From assembly GCA_017302575.1 (NCBI GenBank), contig JAFLDD010000001.1:1298629-1362628 (forward strand): a stretch of DNA of 64,000 nucleotides, read 5' to 3'. Shown here in pieces: positions 11,595 through 20,789 of the stretch. The notes beneath the pieces are model-generated. The model saw only the letters and a list, made by a program, of their open reading frames with translations, was not told where the DNA came from and made no database searches. The DNA comes from Alphaproteobacteria bacterium (lineage in GTDB: Bacteria > Pseudomonadota > Alphaproteobacteria > Rickettsiales > UBA3002). The position numbers and the translations under genes were made by a program. Positions within the stretch are counted from its first letter, which is position 1. Each line of letters begins with the position of its first letter.

Positions 11595-12968
11595 ATGCGT
11601 TATATTTCGACACGCGCTCAGGCGCCCGTTTTGACATTCAAAGAGGTATTACTTGCAGGGCTGGCAAGTGATGGCGGTTTGTATGTGCCCGAAACCATTC
11701 CGCAATTCTCACCGCAGCAACTTAGTCGGCTGGCGACACTTTCTTATAACGAGCTTGCGTATGAAATCATCGCGCCATTCGTGGGTGATAGTTTTTCTGA
11801 AACTGAATTGCGCAGCATGATCGAGGCGGCTTATCGCCCCTTCGCGCATGGTGCGATTGCGCCACTTACGCAATTAGCGCATGACCAGTTCGTTCTCGAA
11901 TTATTCCATGGCCCCACGTTGGCATTCAAAGATTTCGCGCTGCAATTGCTTGGTCAATTCATGAGCGCGGCGCTCACGGGGCAGAAAAAGAAATCTGTCG
12001 TGGTGGGTGCAACGTCTGGCGACACGGGCTCGGCGGCGATTGCTGGCCTGCGTGGGCGCAAGAATATCGACATCGTGATCCTATACCCTGAAGGGCGCCC
12101 TTCTGACGTACAGCGTCGGCAAATGACCACGGTTGCGGACGCAAATGTTCACGCACTCGCCGTGAAAGGCACGTTTGACGATTGCCAAGATTTGGTAAAA
12201 GCCGTTTTCAATGACGCGGCATTTCGCGCAGAAGTAAATCTGCTGGCGGTCAACAGCATCAACTGGGCGCGGGTGATGGCGCAGGTGGTGTATTATTTCT
12301 ACGCGGCTTTGGCACTTGGTGCACCTGCGCGAAGCATCAATTTCTGCGTTCCAACCGGTAACTTTGGCGATATTTACGCGGGCTATGTTGCGCGGCGCAT
12401 GGGCCTGCCGATGGGTAAACTCATCATCGCCACGAACTCGAATGATATTTTAGCGCGCTGCCTCAAGACGGGTGAATATAAAGCAACACAGGTAAGCGCA
12501 ACCTTATCGCCGAGCATGGATATTCAAGTAGCAAGTAATTTTGAGCGCCTGCTGTTCGACCTTTACGAACGTGACGGCAACCGTATTGAACAGATGATGC
12601 AGGATTTCAAAGCAGCCAAGTCGTTGACACTTTCGCCTGCTGCTCATGCGAGTTTCCAAACCGCATTTGATGCCCATGCCGTGGATGACGCAACGACACT
12701 CACGGTGATTCAAGCTACCCATGCGCATACGGGTTATCTCATTGACCCACACACTGCATGCGGTGTGAAAGCGGCGGCAGAATGTTCTGGCCCAACCGTT
12801 ACGCTCGCCACCGCGCACCCCGCCAAGTTCCCTGATGCCGTGAAGCAAGCAACGGGTGTTAGCCCAGCCCTTCCTGCCCATTTGGCAGATTTATATACAC
12901 GCCCTGAGCGCATCACGCCCATGGAGAATAATGTTGAAACACTTAAAGCATTGGTACGCAGCTTATGA
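11595..12968 (+). CDS. thrC: Threonine synthase
   Basis: A PLP enzyme that converts O-phosphohomoserine to threonine. The 457 residues match the long ThrC type. The PLP-binding lysine is Lys112 in PTLAFKDFALQ, the phosphate-binding loop is in GATSGDTGSAA, and the N-terminal YISTRAQAP is typical. The ATG follows the SURF1 stop directly, and the 3' end overlaps the M16 peptidase start by four bases. The cox-thrC-M16 order is shared by many alphaproteobacteria. Confidence 0.97.
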   Translation: MRYISTRAQAPVLTFKEVLLAGLASDGGLYVPETIPQFSPQQLSRLATLSYNELAYEIIAPFVGDSFSETELRSMIEAAYRPFAHGAIAPLTQLAHDQFVLELFHGPTLAFKDFALQLLGQFMSAALTGQKKKSVVVGATSGDTGSAAIAGLRGRKNIDIVILYPEGRPSDVQRRQMTTVADANVHALAVKGTFDDCQDLVKAVFNDAAFRAEVNLLAVNSINWARVMAQVVYYFYAALALGAPARSINFCVPTGNFGDIYAGYVARRMGLPMGKLIIATNSNDILARCLKTGEYKATQVSATLSPSMDIQVASNFERLLFDLYERDGNRIEQMMQDFKAAKSLTLSPAAHASFQTAFDAHAVDDATTLTVIQATHAHTGYLIDPHTACGVKAAAECSGPTVTLATAHPAKFPDAVKQATGVSPALPAHLADLYTRPERITPMENNVETLKALVRSL

Positions 12969-14218
12969 TGAAACTGGACCAACTGGATAATGGGCTTCGC
13001 ATCGCGACGGAAGTGATGCCGAATATTCATAGCGCCGCATTTGCGATTGCGGTGAATGTTGGAGCGCGTAACGAAGATGCGAGCGATGGTGGCTTGTCGC
13101 ATATGCTTGAGCATATGGCGTTCAAAGGCACGGCGAAGATGAACGCTAAACACATCGCGGAAGCGTTCGATAAAATGGGCGGGAATGTGAATGCCTATAC
13201 GAGCCATGAGCACACGGTTTATTATGCAAAAGTGCTTAAAGAATATGCCGACGAAGCACTGGAGCTTTTGTGCGACATCATGCGCAATAGTACTTTTGAC
13301 CAAGCAGAGCTAGAGCGCGAGCGCGAAGTGATCTTGCAAGAAATCGCCATGAATCACGATTCGCCGGACGACTTGGTGTTTGACATGTCGCAAGAATCTA
13401 GCTTTGGCATACAGCCCCTTGGTCGCCCAATTTTAGGTAAGCCAGAGCGCGTGAGCAGCTTTACGCGCGAGGATCTGATTCGCTATACCCAAACACATTA
13501 TCAGCCCAACCGTATTACGCTGGGCGCAGCAGGTGCGATTGATGCCGATAACGTCAAAGCGATCATGACGCGTTATTTTGGCGACATGCCGCGTGGTGCA
13601 GAACCAAACATCATCGAAGCACATCACGAGTGTCTGGTGAAGACGCTTGAGAAAGATTTGGAGCAAATCCAAATCGTGCTTGGCTTCCCATGTATCGCGG
13701 TGACGCACAAGGATTTCCCAAAGATTCAGGTGCTATCCACTATCTTGGGTGGCGGAATGAGTTCGCGCTTATTTCAAGAGATCCGTGAACGTCTTGGGCT
13801 TGCTTATAGCGTCTCGAGTTTCGTTTCTGGATATAAGGACACGGGCATTTTGGGTATATATGCGGGCACGACACAAGAGCATATGGATGCGCTGCTGGGC
13901 GCTTTGCGCAAAGTCATTCACGGGCTGAGTGACGTAAATGAGGAAGAATTGCTGCGCGCGAAAAACCAATTCAAAGCAGGGCTTGTCATGTCGCGCGAAA
14001 GTAGCGGACGTATTGCGGAGTGGATGGCACGCCACCTGCATATTTATGGTCGGGTGCGCTCGGCGGAAGAACTGCTGGCCGAGATTGATGCTATCACCGC
14101 TAATGATATCGTCGCGGTTGCGAAACGTTACCTTGCGCATCCTGCGCCTGCCATTGCTGCGATTGGCCCACATGGCAGCTTAGAGGGCGTTAAGCTTCAG
14201 GAACGTCTGGCCGCCTAA
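12965..14218 (+). CDS. M16 family zinc peptidase (processing-peptidase type)
   Basis: A 417-residue insulinase/mitochondrial processing peptidase relative. The inverted zinc motif HxxEH is intact as His46, Glu49, His50 in SHMLEHMAFKG, with the distal glutamate in EREREVILQEI near residue 125. The C-terminal domain keeps GGGMSSRLFQEIRERLGLAYSV. No signal peptide is seen, so it is probably cytoplasmic. Close alphaproteobacterial relatives are the suspected ancestors of the mitochondrial beta-MPP. Physiological substrate is unknown. It is coupled to thrC (ATGA overlap) and to the next gene (TAATG). Confidence 0.94.
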   Translation: MMKLDQLDNGLRIATEVMPNIHSAAFAIAVNVGARNEDASDGGLSHMLEHMAFKGTAKMNAKHIAEAFDKMGGNVNAYTSHEHTVYYAKVLKEYADEALELLCDIMRNSTFDQAELEREREVILQEIAMNHDSPDDLVFDMSQESSFGIQPLGRPILGKPERVSSFTREDLIRYTQTHYQPNRITLGAAGAIDADNVKAIMTRYFGDMPRGAEPNIIEAHHECLVKTLEKDLEQIQIVLGFPCIAVTHKDFPKIQVLSTILGGGMSSRLFQEIRERLGLAYSVSSFVSGYKDTGILGIYAGTTQEHMDALLGALRKVIHGLSDVNEEELLRAKNQFKAGLVMSRESSGRIAEWMARHLHIYGRVRSAEELLAEIDAITANDIVAVAKRYLAHPAPAIAAIGPHGSLEGVKLQERLAA

Positions 14219-15216
14219 TGCAGACCCACCAATGCACCGTATTAGAAGAACATCACGGGCTGCGGCTTGATAAATTCCTAGTGGCGGCGATTCCTTCGCT
14301 CACACGTAACCGCATCCAAACCCTCCTTGCGGGTGGCGGTGTCCATTTTTTAGGTGCGCCTATCGATAATGCCTCGAAGAAAGTCAAGGCGGGTGAAGTC
14401 TATGAACTTACCGAGCCTGATACAGTGGCGCTGGATCTAACGCCGACGAAAATGGATCTCGATATCGTGCATGAGGACGGGGATATTCTTGTGCTCAATA
14501 AGCCGGCGGGTCTTACGGTTCACCCTGCGCCAGGTAATCGCGAAGGAACGTTGGTGCATGCGCTGCTTGCACATTGCGGCGACTCGCTTTCGGGGATTGG
14601 CGGTGTCGCGCGCCCTGGTATCGTGCATCGTATTGATAAGGACACATCGGGTCTGTTGGTGATTGCCAAAAACGATGCAGCGCATCAGCATCTTTCGGCA
14701 CAGCTTAAATCGCGCACACTTAAGCGCACCTATCTGGCCTATTGTTGGGGCGCGACCAAGCAAATGGCAGGCACAGTCGAAGCGCCACTGGCGCGCAATC
14801 CGCACAAGCGCAAAGAAATGGCAGTGGTCAAGACTGGCAAACATGCCGTGACGCATTATGCCACGCTAGAGCGTTACCGTGCGGGAGCCACAACGGTTGC
14901 AACCAAGATTGAATGCGAACTGGATACAGGGCGCACCCACCAGATTCGCGTGCACATGGCACATTTAGGGAATGCGCTGATAGGTGATCCGGTTTATGGC
15001 CCGAGCACGCAGACGCGGCTTAATCGTCTAAAATCTCATGACATTGTGCTTTCAGAAGAAACAGTTTCTTTACTACTGTCTTTCGATCGACAAGCGCTGC
15101 ATGCGCGGCAACTGGTGCTTTGCCACCCAAAAACTGGTCTCGAAATGACCTTCGAAGCACCTATTTCTGCGGATCTCAAGGCCTTAGAAGCCGGGCTGGC
15201 TTCCTTGACAAAATAG
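14218..15216 (+). CDS. rluD: RluA-family 23S rRNA pseudouridine synthase (RluD type)
   Basis: A 332-residue RNA pseudouridine synthase with an N-terminal S4 RNA-binding domain (about 14-60) and a catalytic domain whose signature is GIVHRIDKDTSGLLV, with Asp140 as the catalytic residue. Other conserved parts are LNKPAGLTVHPAPG and LDTGRTHQIRVHMAHLG. RluD modifies helix 69 of 23S rRNA; RluC is a close alternative that sequence alone does not exclude, although the position just before rpoH favours the RluD-type annotation seen in relatives. Its start shares one base with the stop of the peptidase gene. Confidence 0.9.
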   Translation: MQTHQCTVLEEHHGLRLDKFLVAAIPSLTRNRIQTLLAGGGVHFLGAPIDNASKKVKAGEVYELTEPDTVALDLTPTKMDLDIVHEDGDILVLNKPAGLTVHPAPGNREGTLVHALLAHCGDSLSGIGGVARPGIVHRIDKDTSGLLVIAKNDAAHQHLSAQLKSRTLKRTYLAYCWGATKQMAGTVEAPLARNPHKRKEMAVVKTGKHAVTHYATLERYRAGATTVATKIECELDTGRTHQIRVHMAHLGNALIGDPVYGPSTQTRLNRLKSHDIVLSEETVSLLLSFDRQALHARQLVLCHPKTGLEMTFEAPISADLKALEAGLASLTK

Positions 15217-15313
15217 GGTTTTTGGGGTAGTTTCCAATACACGAATAATAAAAAGTTTGGCAACGCCTTGCGCGGTATTATTTGCGCTCTACATGTCAGG
15301 AATGGAAGTCATT

Positions 15314-16222
15314 ATGGCACATCATAAGATGGCAGCACTGCCTACAGTCTCAACGGATGCAGGTCTTCGTCAGTATCTGCAAGAGATTCAGAAATTCCCT
15401 GTATTAGAAGCAGACGAGGAATACGCACTCGCGAAGCGCTGGACGGAAGATGGCGACTATGAAGCCGCCCATACGCTTGTTACAAGCCATTTGCGCCTTG
15501 TAGCGAAAATCGCCAGTGGTTATCGCGGCTATGGTTTGCCGATGAGCGAGCTGATTGCCGAGGGCAATATTGGCCTTATGCAGGCGGTGAAGAAGTTCGA
15601 ACCCGAAAAAGGTTTCAGGCTTTCTACCTACGCAATGTGGTGGATTCGCGCCTCGATTCAGGAGTTTGTCCTGCGTTCGTGGAGCTTGGTGAAAATGGGT
15701 ACGAGTGCAGCACAGAAGCGCTTGTTCTTTAATCTCAAGAAAATGAAGAAGCGCCTCAAAGAGGTCGATGATTCCAAATCACTGACCCCTCAGGAAATTC
15801 GTATTATCGCGCAAGAGCTCAATGTGCAGGAGCAAGACGTGATTGATATGGATCAGCGCATGGGGGCGCATGACCAACATCTCAACGCACCCATCAACGC
15901 TGACGGTGAAGGTGCTGAATATGGTGACATGCTCGCTGATCCCAGCGCGTCACATGAGGAAATACTTGGTGACCATGAGGAGTTCATGCAAAAGCGTGCG
16001 CTGATGATGAATGCAATGGCAGCACTCAATGAACGTGAGCGTGAAATCGTGCTGGAGCGCCAATTAAAGGACGAGCCAGTAACGCTTGAGGATCTTTCGC
16101 AGCGTTACGGGATTTCGCGTGAACGTGTCCGCCAGATTGAGGCGCGTGCCATCGAGAAAATGACGCAGTATGTGTTGGAAGCCGCGAAAAAACCGCTTCT
16201 GCCTTCACCGAAGGCTGCTTAG
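15314..16222 (+). CDS. rpoH: RNA polymerase sigma-32 factor
   Basis: Heat-shock sigma factor of 302 residues. Region 1.2 (LRQYLQEIQKFPVL), region 2 (SELIAEGNIGLMQAVKKFEP and FRLSTYAMWWIRASIQ), the RpoH-specific box QKRLFFNLKKMK, and the region 4 helix-turn-helix (LEDLSQRYGISRERVRQIE) are all present. I chose the ATG at 15314, which has GGAAG six bases upstream and matches the usual start; the frame is open further upstream. It ends tail-to-tail with the J-domain gene, overlapping by four bases. A dnaK-dnaJ pair and a second J-domain gene are within this window. Confidence 0.96.
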   Translation: MAHHKMAALPTVSTDAGLRQYLQEIQKFPVLEADEEYALAKRWTEDGDYEAAHTLVTSHLRLVAKIASGYRGYGLPMSELIAEGNIGLMQAVKKFEPEKGFRLSTYAMWWIRASIQEFVLRSWSLVKMGTSAAQKRLFFNLKKMKKRLKEVDDSKSLTPQEIRIIAQELNVQEQDVIDMDQRMGAHDQHLNAPINADGEGAEYGDMLADPSASHEEILGDHEEFMQKRALMMNAMAALNEREREIVLERQLKDEPVTLEDLSQRYGISRERVRQIEARAIEKMTQYVLEAAKKPLLPSPKAA

Positions 16223-16965
16223 GCAACTGCCGCACGGTGCTGATGGCGCCAATCGCTGATTGCTTCGAGTTTTGCCGTCACTAAGGTGCGTTCTTTGAGC
16301 GCAATTTGCGTTTTGATTTTATGCACGACTGCTGCAATCCAATCTCTGCCTGCCATGCGTGCGCTGGTTGCGCGCAGCATCAATTCATAAACAGGTGAAT
16401 GCATCAATCCCAAGCGTTCCTGTTGGTACTGCCCGCTCGCCTTCTCAACGGCAATCAGTTGGGCACGTAATTCTGGCAGGCGAATATCCTCAGGCATGCT
16501 CAGAATATTCTCAAGCGTCCATTCCGCTTGCAGACGCACGAGTTTGGCAAGATCACGTGCGTCATATGCCTCGTTCACCTCCTGCATTTTCACGGCGGCC
16601 TCGACATAATCTTCGGTGCTTTGCACATCGGGGTGAATATGTTTGGCGAGGGTGCGGTAACGTTTCTTGAGTTCATTGGCGCGATCTAGTTGCGCTTGTT
16701 TGGCGGCGTCATGCATCGCGCTGGTGATGGCAGCGAATTCTTCTTCTTTGGAGTCATGCGCTGCTTCGAGTTGTGATTCGAGTGCGACGAGTTTTTCGAC
16801 ATACTCGCCCACCGCCGCATAATAGGTTTCGATGAAACTGGTCAGCTCCAGCTCTAGCGACAAGGTAGCACGTGCGTGCATTTCAATATGTTTGAGGGCG
16901 TGCGTAAGACGCGCGCGAAGGTATATTTCTTCTTGTTTATGAGCACGTTGATGTAGGGTCGTCAC
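16219..16965 (-). CDS. Coiled-coil protein with an internal J domain
   Basis: A largely helical protein of about 248 residues. In the middle it carries a J-domain-like stretch, ELKKRYRTLAKHIHPDVQ followed by AAVKMQEVNEAYDARDLAKL, with an intact HPD (residues 111-113). That motif is what J proteins use to activate Hsp70. On either side are long charged helices, probably coiled coils. There is no Gly/Phe region, zinc domain or membrane segment. I chose the GTG at 16965; a GTG at 17010 would add 15 residues, but the upstream peptide (LLAVHTLRIVGIS) looks untranslated. Partner and role are unknown. Confidence 0.75.
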   Translation of the reverse strand: MTTLHQRAHKQEEIYLRARLTHALKHIEMHARATLSLELELTSFIETYYAAVGEYVEKLVALESQLEAAHDSKEEEFAAITSAMHDAAKQAQLDRANELKKRYRTLAKHIHPDVQSTEDYVEAAVKMQEVNEAYDARDLAKLVRLQAEWTLENILSMPEDIRLPELRAQLIAVEKASGQYQQERLGLMHSPVYELMLRATSARMAGRDWIAAVVHKIKTQIALKERTLVTAKLEAISDWRHQHRAAVA

Positions 16966-17085
16966 GATACTTATACCTACTATTCGTAGTGTGTGTACCG
17001 CTAATAACACCTATATTTAGTAGGTTGGCAAGTAGAAAGGCATATTATGGGTTGAATGGTGGATAGCAAGCATCGGGGGGTGATA

Positions 17086-18822
17086 TTAGCGCAGCACTCG
17101 GCTGGCGGGGAAGGTGACTTTCACCGTCGTACCCTCGCCCACTGCGGAGGTAAGTTGTAATTTACCACCATGGAGTTCGGCGAACATTTTACAAAGCGGT
17201 AGACCCAGTCCCGTACCTTCGTGGCTTTGACTACGATGCACCTGGCCAAATACAGCAAGCGCGGTGGGGATGTCTTCTTCAGCAATACCAATACCTGTAT
17301 CAGTAACAGTGATGGCAAGCTGATTGCCTTCGAGGCCCGTATCAATCGTGATGGAACCCGCTTGCGGCGTGAACTTAATCGCGTTGGAAAGCAGGTTGAG
17401 CAGAATTTGGCGCACCTTGCGCTTATCGGCTTTGAGTAGCGGTAAGCCTGGTGCGATATTGCTTATCAGCGCAATCTGTTTGCCTTTTGCCTTCTCGTTC
17501 ATGATGCGCGTACATTCCTCGATACTGCGCGAGATATCGACTTCTTCCTCGTTAAGTTCAAGTTTGCCCGCTTCACCTTTTGAGAACTCGAGAATATCCG
17601 AAATCAACTGCAGCAGGTGCGTGCCGCATAGGTTGATATCTTGGATACGTTCTTTTTGTTTGTCGTTGAGTGGGCCAAAATAGCCCGCATTGAGCATTTC
17701 CGAAAAGCCGATGACGGCGTTAAGCGGCGTGCGTAACTCGTGCGACATGTTGGCAAGGAATTCGGATTTAGCTTGCGAGGCAAGAATCGCCGCACCCTCG
17801 GATTCTTCCACGCGCATAATCTGTTTCGCCATGGTGAGTGCGAAGAATGACAGCACCGAACCGAAAATGGTGAAGATAGCGAGGAATGAAATATCCTTCA
17901 CACGCGCATCACGCCACGTGGAGAGGAAGTCGGCCTCATCAATCACGATGGCGGTGATGATGGGGAGATTCTTAAGTTGTGAATAGGAGTAGATTTTAAT
18001 CGTATCATTGAAACTTTGCGTATCGGTAATGACAGCATGCGGCTTAGCATGTTCATTGGCATGATCGCCGATAAAATCTAGAATGACGTCGCGCTCTGGG
18101 TCGTGATCTGGGCCAGTGAATAGCAGGGTGCCGTCTTCAAGCATCAACGACATGAAACGCTCTGTACCAAAATCGACAGACGTAAAGAAGTCAGAGAAAT
18201 ATTTAGGATCAATTGCCGCAATGATGACACCACCAAAGGAACCATCAAGCTTATTAAGCCTGCGACTCATCACTACGAGTGTGGGGTGCTCTTTACTTTG
18301 TGTGTGTTGTTGGCCGATGTAGTAGTTGCGCTCGAGATCGTCTTGCAGGCTGCTGAAAGATGGGCTTTCTTTAAGTGATTCATAATAGTTGAACCAGCTA
18401 TCATAGCCGTCTTTATTGGCAGCGATTTCAACTGCGCCATGCTCATTCACCAACATCATCGCGGCGATTTGCGGCGTTTCTTCTACCCAATTGCGGAAAT
18501 TATTTTCAATGTCATGTGGCAAGTTGCCGCCAAAGAGCATGTTGAAATACTGGCGCTCAACGGCACGACGCAGTGTGAGGTCCACCGCTAGGAAGGTTAG
18601 TTCAACTTGGTCGGAAAGAATCTTGGTAAGGCGTGCGGCATTCTTTTTGCCCTCATTCACCGAATTCTCATATGCCTTGCTGGCTTGATAAGCCACGAAT
18701 ACGCAGAACAACAACATGATGAGTGCGGAGAACGCGATAAGCGTTTTCGCACGCGGCGATTTAGCACGCGCATCTGGCCCAGCAGCAACGGGGGTAAAAA
18801 ACTGTGCGTTCGGCTTCGCCAT
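17086..18822 (-). CDS. Sensor histidine kinase with periplasmic Cache-like domain
   Basis: A 578-residue membrane kinase. TM1 is at about 25-45. A large periplasmic region of some 265 residues follows, resembling a dCache sensor (GGVIIAAIDPKYFSDFF and GTLLFTG are Cache-like). TM2 is near 311-333. The HisKA domain has His361 in ANMSHELRTPLNAVIGF, and the ATPase domain has the N, G1 and G2 boxes (NLLSNAIKFTP, DTGIGI, GTGLGLPL). The ATG at 18822 is favoured over one at 18909 because AAGGAAG precedes it. No receiver domain or response regulator is adjacent, so its partner is elsewhere. A CtrA-like site lies upstream. Confidence 0.92.
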   Translation of the reverse strand: MAKPNAQFFTPVAAGPDARAKSPRAKTLIAFSALIMLLFCVFVAYQASKAYENSVNEGKKNAARLTKILSDQVELTFLAVDLTLRRAVERQYFNMLFGGNLPHDIENNFRNWVEETPQIAAMMLVNEHGAVEIAANKDGYDSWFNYYESLKESPSFSSLQDDLERNYYIGQQHTQSKEHPTLVVMSRRLNKLDGSFGGVIIAAIDPKYFSDFFTSVDFGTERFMSLMLEDGTLLFTGPDHDPERDVILDFIGDHANEHAKPHAVITDTQSFNDTIKIYSYSQLKNLPIITAIVIDEADFLSTWRDARVKDISFLAIFTIFGSVLSFFALTMAKQIMRVEESEGAAILASQAKSEFLANMSHELRTPLNAVIGFSEMLNAGYFGPLNDKQKERIQDINLCGTHLLQLISDILEFSKGEAGKLELNEEEVDISRSIEECTRIMNEKAKGKQIALISNIAPGLPLLKADKRKVRQILLNLLSNAIKFTPQAGSITIDTGLEGNQLAITVTDTGIGIAEEDIPTALAVFGQVHRSQSHEGTGLGLPLCKMFAELHGGKLQLTSAVGEGTTVKVTFPASRVLR

Positions 18823-18989
18823 GAACTTCCTTTTGTGCGCAATATTCTCCGCATCCACTACTGGCTCTTCTTTATCAATAACGGTCAGTTGTGGTACGGT
18901 ATTTCGCATGGAGTATGCCGTGATTTGGGTTAAGGATACGCTAAGAAAGTCTTAGAGAACGGTTACTTAAGCGTTTTATCCGCCAGAGG

Positions 18990-19004
18990 TTAAGATTTGG
19001 TTAA
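18990..19004. promoter_or_regulatory. CtrA-type binding site, TTAA-N7-TTAA
   Basis: The sequence TTAA, seven bases (GATTTGG), TTAA matches the CtrA full-site consensus without mismatch. It lies between divergent genes: 53 bases before the comM ATG and 168 bases before the kinase start. CtrA is the master cell-cycle regulator of many alphaproteobacteria. A chance match of this pattern in an AT-rich intergenic region is possible, and no ctrA gene is in the window. Confidence 0.5.
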
Positions 19005-19056
19005 TGCCAAAATCATCAGCTTTACCATAGGGTTAAATTAATCTAGCGTCCTACCC

Positions 19057-20589
19057 ATGGTCGTTCGCATTCACAGCGTTGCGTTTGAGGGCATTGAGGC
19101 GGTGCCCGTTGAGGTGCAGGTACATATTGGTGCGGGGCTTCCCGCGTTCACCATTGTGGGGCTGCCCGACAAGACGGTTGCCGAGTCGCGCGAACGCGTG
19201 CGCGCCGCCATTCAATCCATGGGGATTGCAATTCCAGCTAAAAAGATTCTTATCAATCTCGCACCTGCCGATATTCTCAAAGAAGGTTCGCATTTCGATG
19301 TGCCGATTGCGCTGGGGCTACTTACTGCACTGAACATGCTGCCCGAAGATGCGATGGGCGAATACATCGCCATGGGTGAGCTGGCGCTTGATGGTCAGTT
19401 ATTACCAGTTGCTGGTGTCTTGCCTGCGGCACTGGCGGCGGCAGCACAACAAAAAGGGATTATTTGCCCTGAGCATAATGGCGCAGAAGCAGCATTTGGC
19501 GGTGAGCATATCGATGTGCTTGCGCCCGCTTCACTGCTAGCGCTTATTAATCATGTTAAGGGGCAGCAAGTGTTGAGCCCGCCATCGCCAAGTATGGTTG
19601 GGACGGCACATCGTGGACCCGATTTATCAGAAGTGCGCGGACAGGATATCGCTAAACGCGCACTCGAAATTGCTGCTGCAGGCGCGCACAACCTGCTGAT
19701 GATCGGGCCACCAGGTGCTGGAAAATCTATGCTGGCGTCATGCTTGCCGAATATTCTGCCGCCAATGGATGCGAATGAAATGCTTGAAGTTAATTTGGTC
19801 GCCTCGGTTGCGGGCAATCTCGTGCGCGGTACCTTTTCAAATACACGGCCATTCCGTGCGCCACACCATTCCAGCTCGATGGCAGCCATGGTCGGTGGTG
19901 GTAGGCGCGCATTGCCAGGTGAAATTTCGCTTTCGCATCAAGGCGTATTATTTTTGGACGAGCTTCCTGAGTATCCACGCGGTGTACTTGAATCGCTGCG
20001 CCAGCCATTAGAGACTGGTACGGTAAGTATCGCGCGCGCTGAAGCGCACATCACTTACCCTGCTCGCTTCCAACTGATTGCGGCGATGAACCCGTGTCGT
20101 TGCGGCTATCTGGATGATGTTTCACGTGCCTGTAGCAAAGCGCCTAAATGCGCGGTGGATTATCAGTCCAAGCTTTCAGGCCCACTGCTTGACCGCATTG
20201 ATATGCATGTCGAAGTGCCTGCGGTGGAAACACTCTCGATGCTCACGCCGTCCAATGCAGAGCCTTCTACAAACGTTGCAGCACGCGTCGCAGAGGCGCG
20301 CGCGATGCAGCAAAAGCGCTTTGCAACGATGGGGATTATTGCGCGCACCAATTCCGAAGTGGGCGGCGATGCGTTGCAATCCATGGTGCAGTTTGATGCG
20401 GCCGCACAAAAGCTGCTCGAGGATGCGACTAAGCGTTTACAACTTTCCATGCGCGGTTTGACGCGTGTGATGCGCGTAGCACGAACGATTGCCGATTTAG
20501 CAGGTAGCCCATCCGTTGGTCATACGCATTTAGCAGAGGCGCTTTCCTATCGTCAGCAACCGCAAGGGCGCTGGATCGAGGCAGCTTAG
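19057..20589 (+). CDS. comM: ComM/YifB-family Mg-chelatase-like AAA ATPase
   Basis: A 510-residue member of the YifB/ComM family. The N-terminal domain resembles a Lon-type ChlI fold (about 20-145: GLPAFTIVGLPDKTVAESRERVRAA). The AAA module has Walker A GPPGAGKS at 217-224 and Walker B-like VLFLDELPEY. The C-terminal Mg-chelatase domain contains NPCRCGYL and CSKAPKC. ComM is a hexameric helicase that promotes branch migration during natural transformation in Vibrio and others. Whether this bacterium is transformable is unknown. A CtrA-like site lies just upstream and a terminator just downstream. Confidence 0.93.
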   Translation: MVVRIHSVAFEGIEAVPVEVQVHIGAGLPAFTIVGLPDKTVAESRERVRAAIQSMGIAIPAKKILINLAPADILKEGSHFDVPIALGLLTALNMLPEDAMGEYIAMGELALDGQLLPVAGVLPAALAAAAQQKGIICPEHNGAEAAFGGEHIDVLAPASLLALINHVKGQQVLSPPSPSMVGTAHRGPDLSEVRGQDIAKRALEIAAAGAHNLLMIGPPGAGKSMLASCLPNILPPMDANEMLEVNLVASVAGNLVRGTFSNTRPFRAPHHSSSMAAMVGGGRRALPGEISLSHQGVLFLDELPEYPRGVLESLRQPLETGTVSIARAEAHITYPARFQLIAAMNPCRCGYLDDVSRACSKAPKCAVDYQSKLSGPLLDRIDMHVEVPAVETLSMLTPSNAEPSTNVAARVAEARAMQQKRFATMGIIARTNSEVGGDALQSMVQFDAAAQKLLEDATKRLQLSMRGLTRVMRVARTIADLAGSPSVGHTHLAEALSYRQQPQGRWIEAA

Positions 20590-20632
20590 AATAATATTAT
20601 TCAATAGCTTAGATTCATTAAAAAATTACATG

Positions 20633-20657
20633 GCGTACCCCTTGCGTACGCGTTTTT
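20633..20657 (+). terminator. Rho-independent terminator after comM
   Basis: A six-base-pair stem (GCGTAC at 20633-20638 with GTACGC at 20646-20651) with a seven-base loop is followed one base later by five T residues. It sits 44 bases after the comM stop and before the leader of the next gene. Confidence 0.7.
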
Positions 20658-20694
20658 ATTTCCCATATTTCCTTTTGCGAGCCGGGCCCCTCTG

Positions 20695-20785
20695 ACGCTT
20701 CATGGTGAAGCGTGATGTCGGATCGCACTGGAGGTTTCCGGTGCTATCGACAAGTACGCACCGTTACCTCCTCAACCAAAGGAGG
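20695..20785 (+). promoter_or_regulatory. Structured leader RNA with Shine-Dalgarno-sequestering hairpin
   Basis: Three hairpins in a row precede the ATG at 20790. Stem 1 pairs 20695-20702 with 20706-20713 (eight perfect pairs, loop TGG). Stem 2 pairs 20725-20732 with 20737-20744 (one G-T wobble, loop GGTT) and extends outward through GAT/ATC and GTC/GAC to about 20717-20751. Stem 3 pairs CCTCCT (20767-20772) with AGGAGG (20780-20785), which is the ribosome site itself. The GGAGGT at 20730-20735 can also pair with ACCTCC at 20766-20771, giving an alternative that frees the ribosome site. This looks like a cis-acting translational switch. I could not match it to a known riboswitch or thermosensor class. 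Confidence 0.6.
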
Positions 20786-20789
20786 ATCT

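Noticed and set aside
20589..20602. AT-only palindrome GAATAATATTATTC after comM
   Set aside because: Short and AT-rich, expected by chance; the proper terminator is at 20633-20657.
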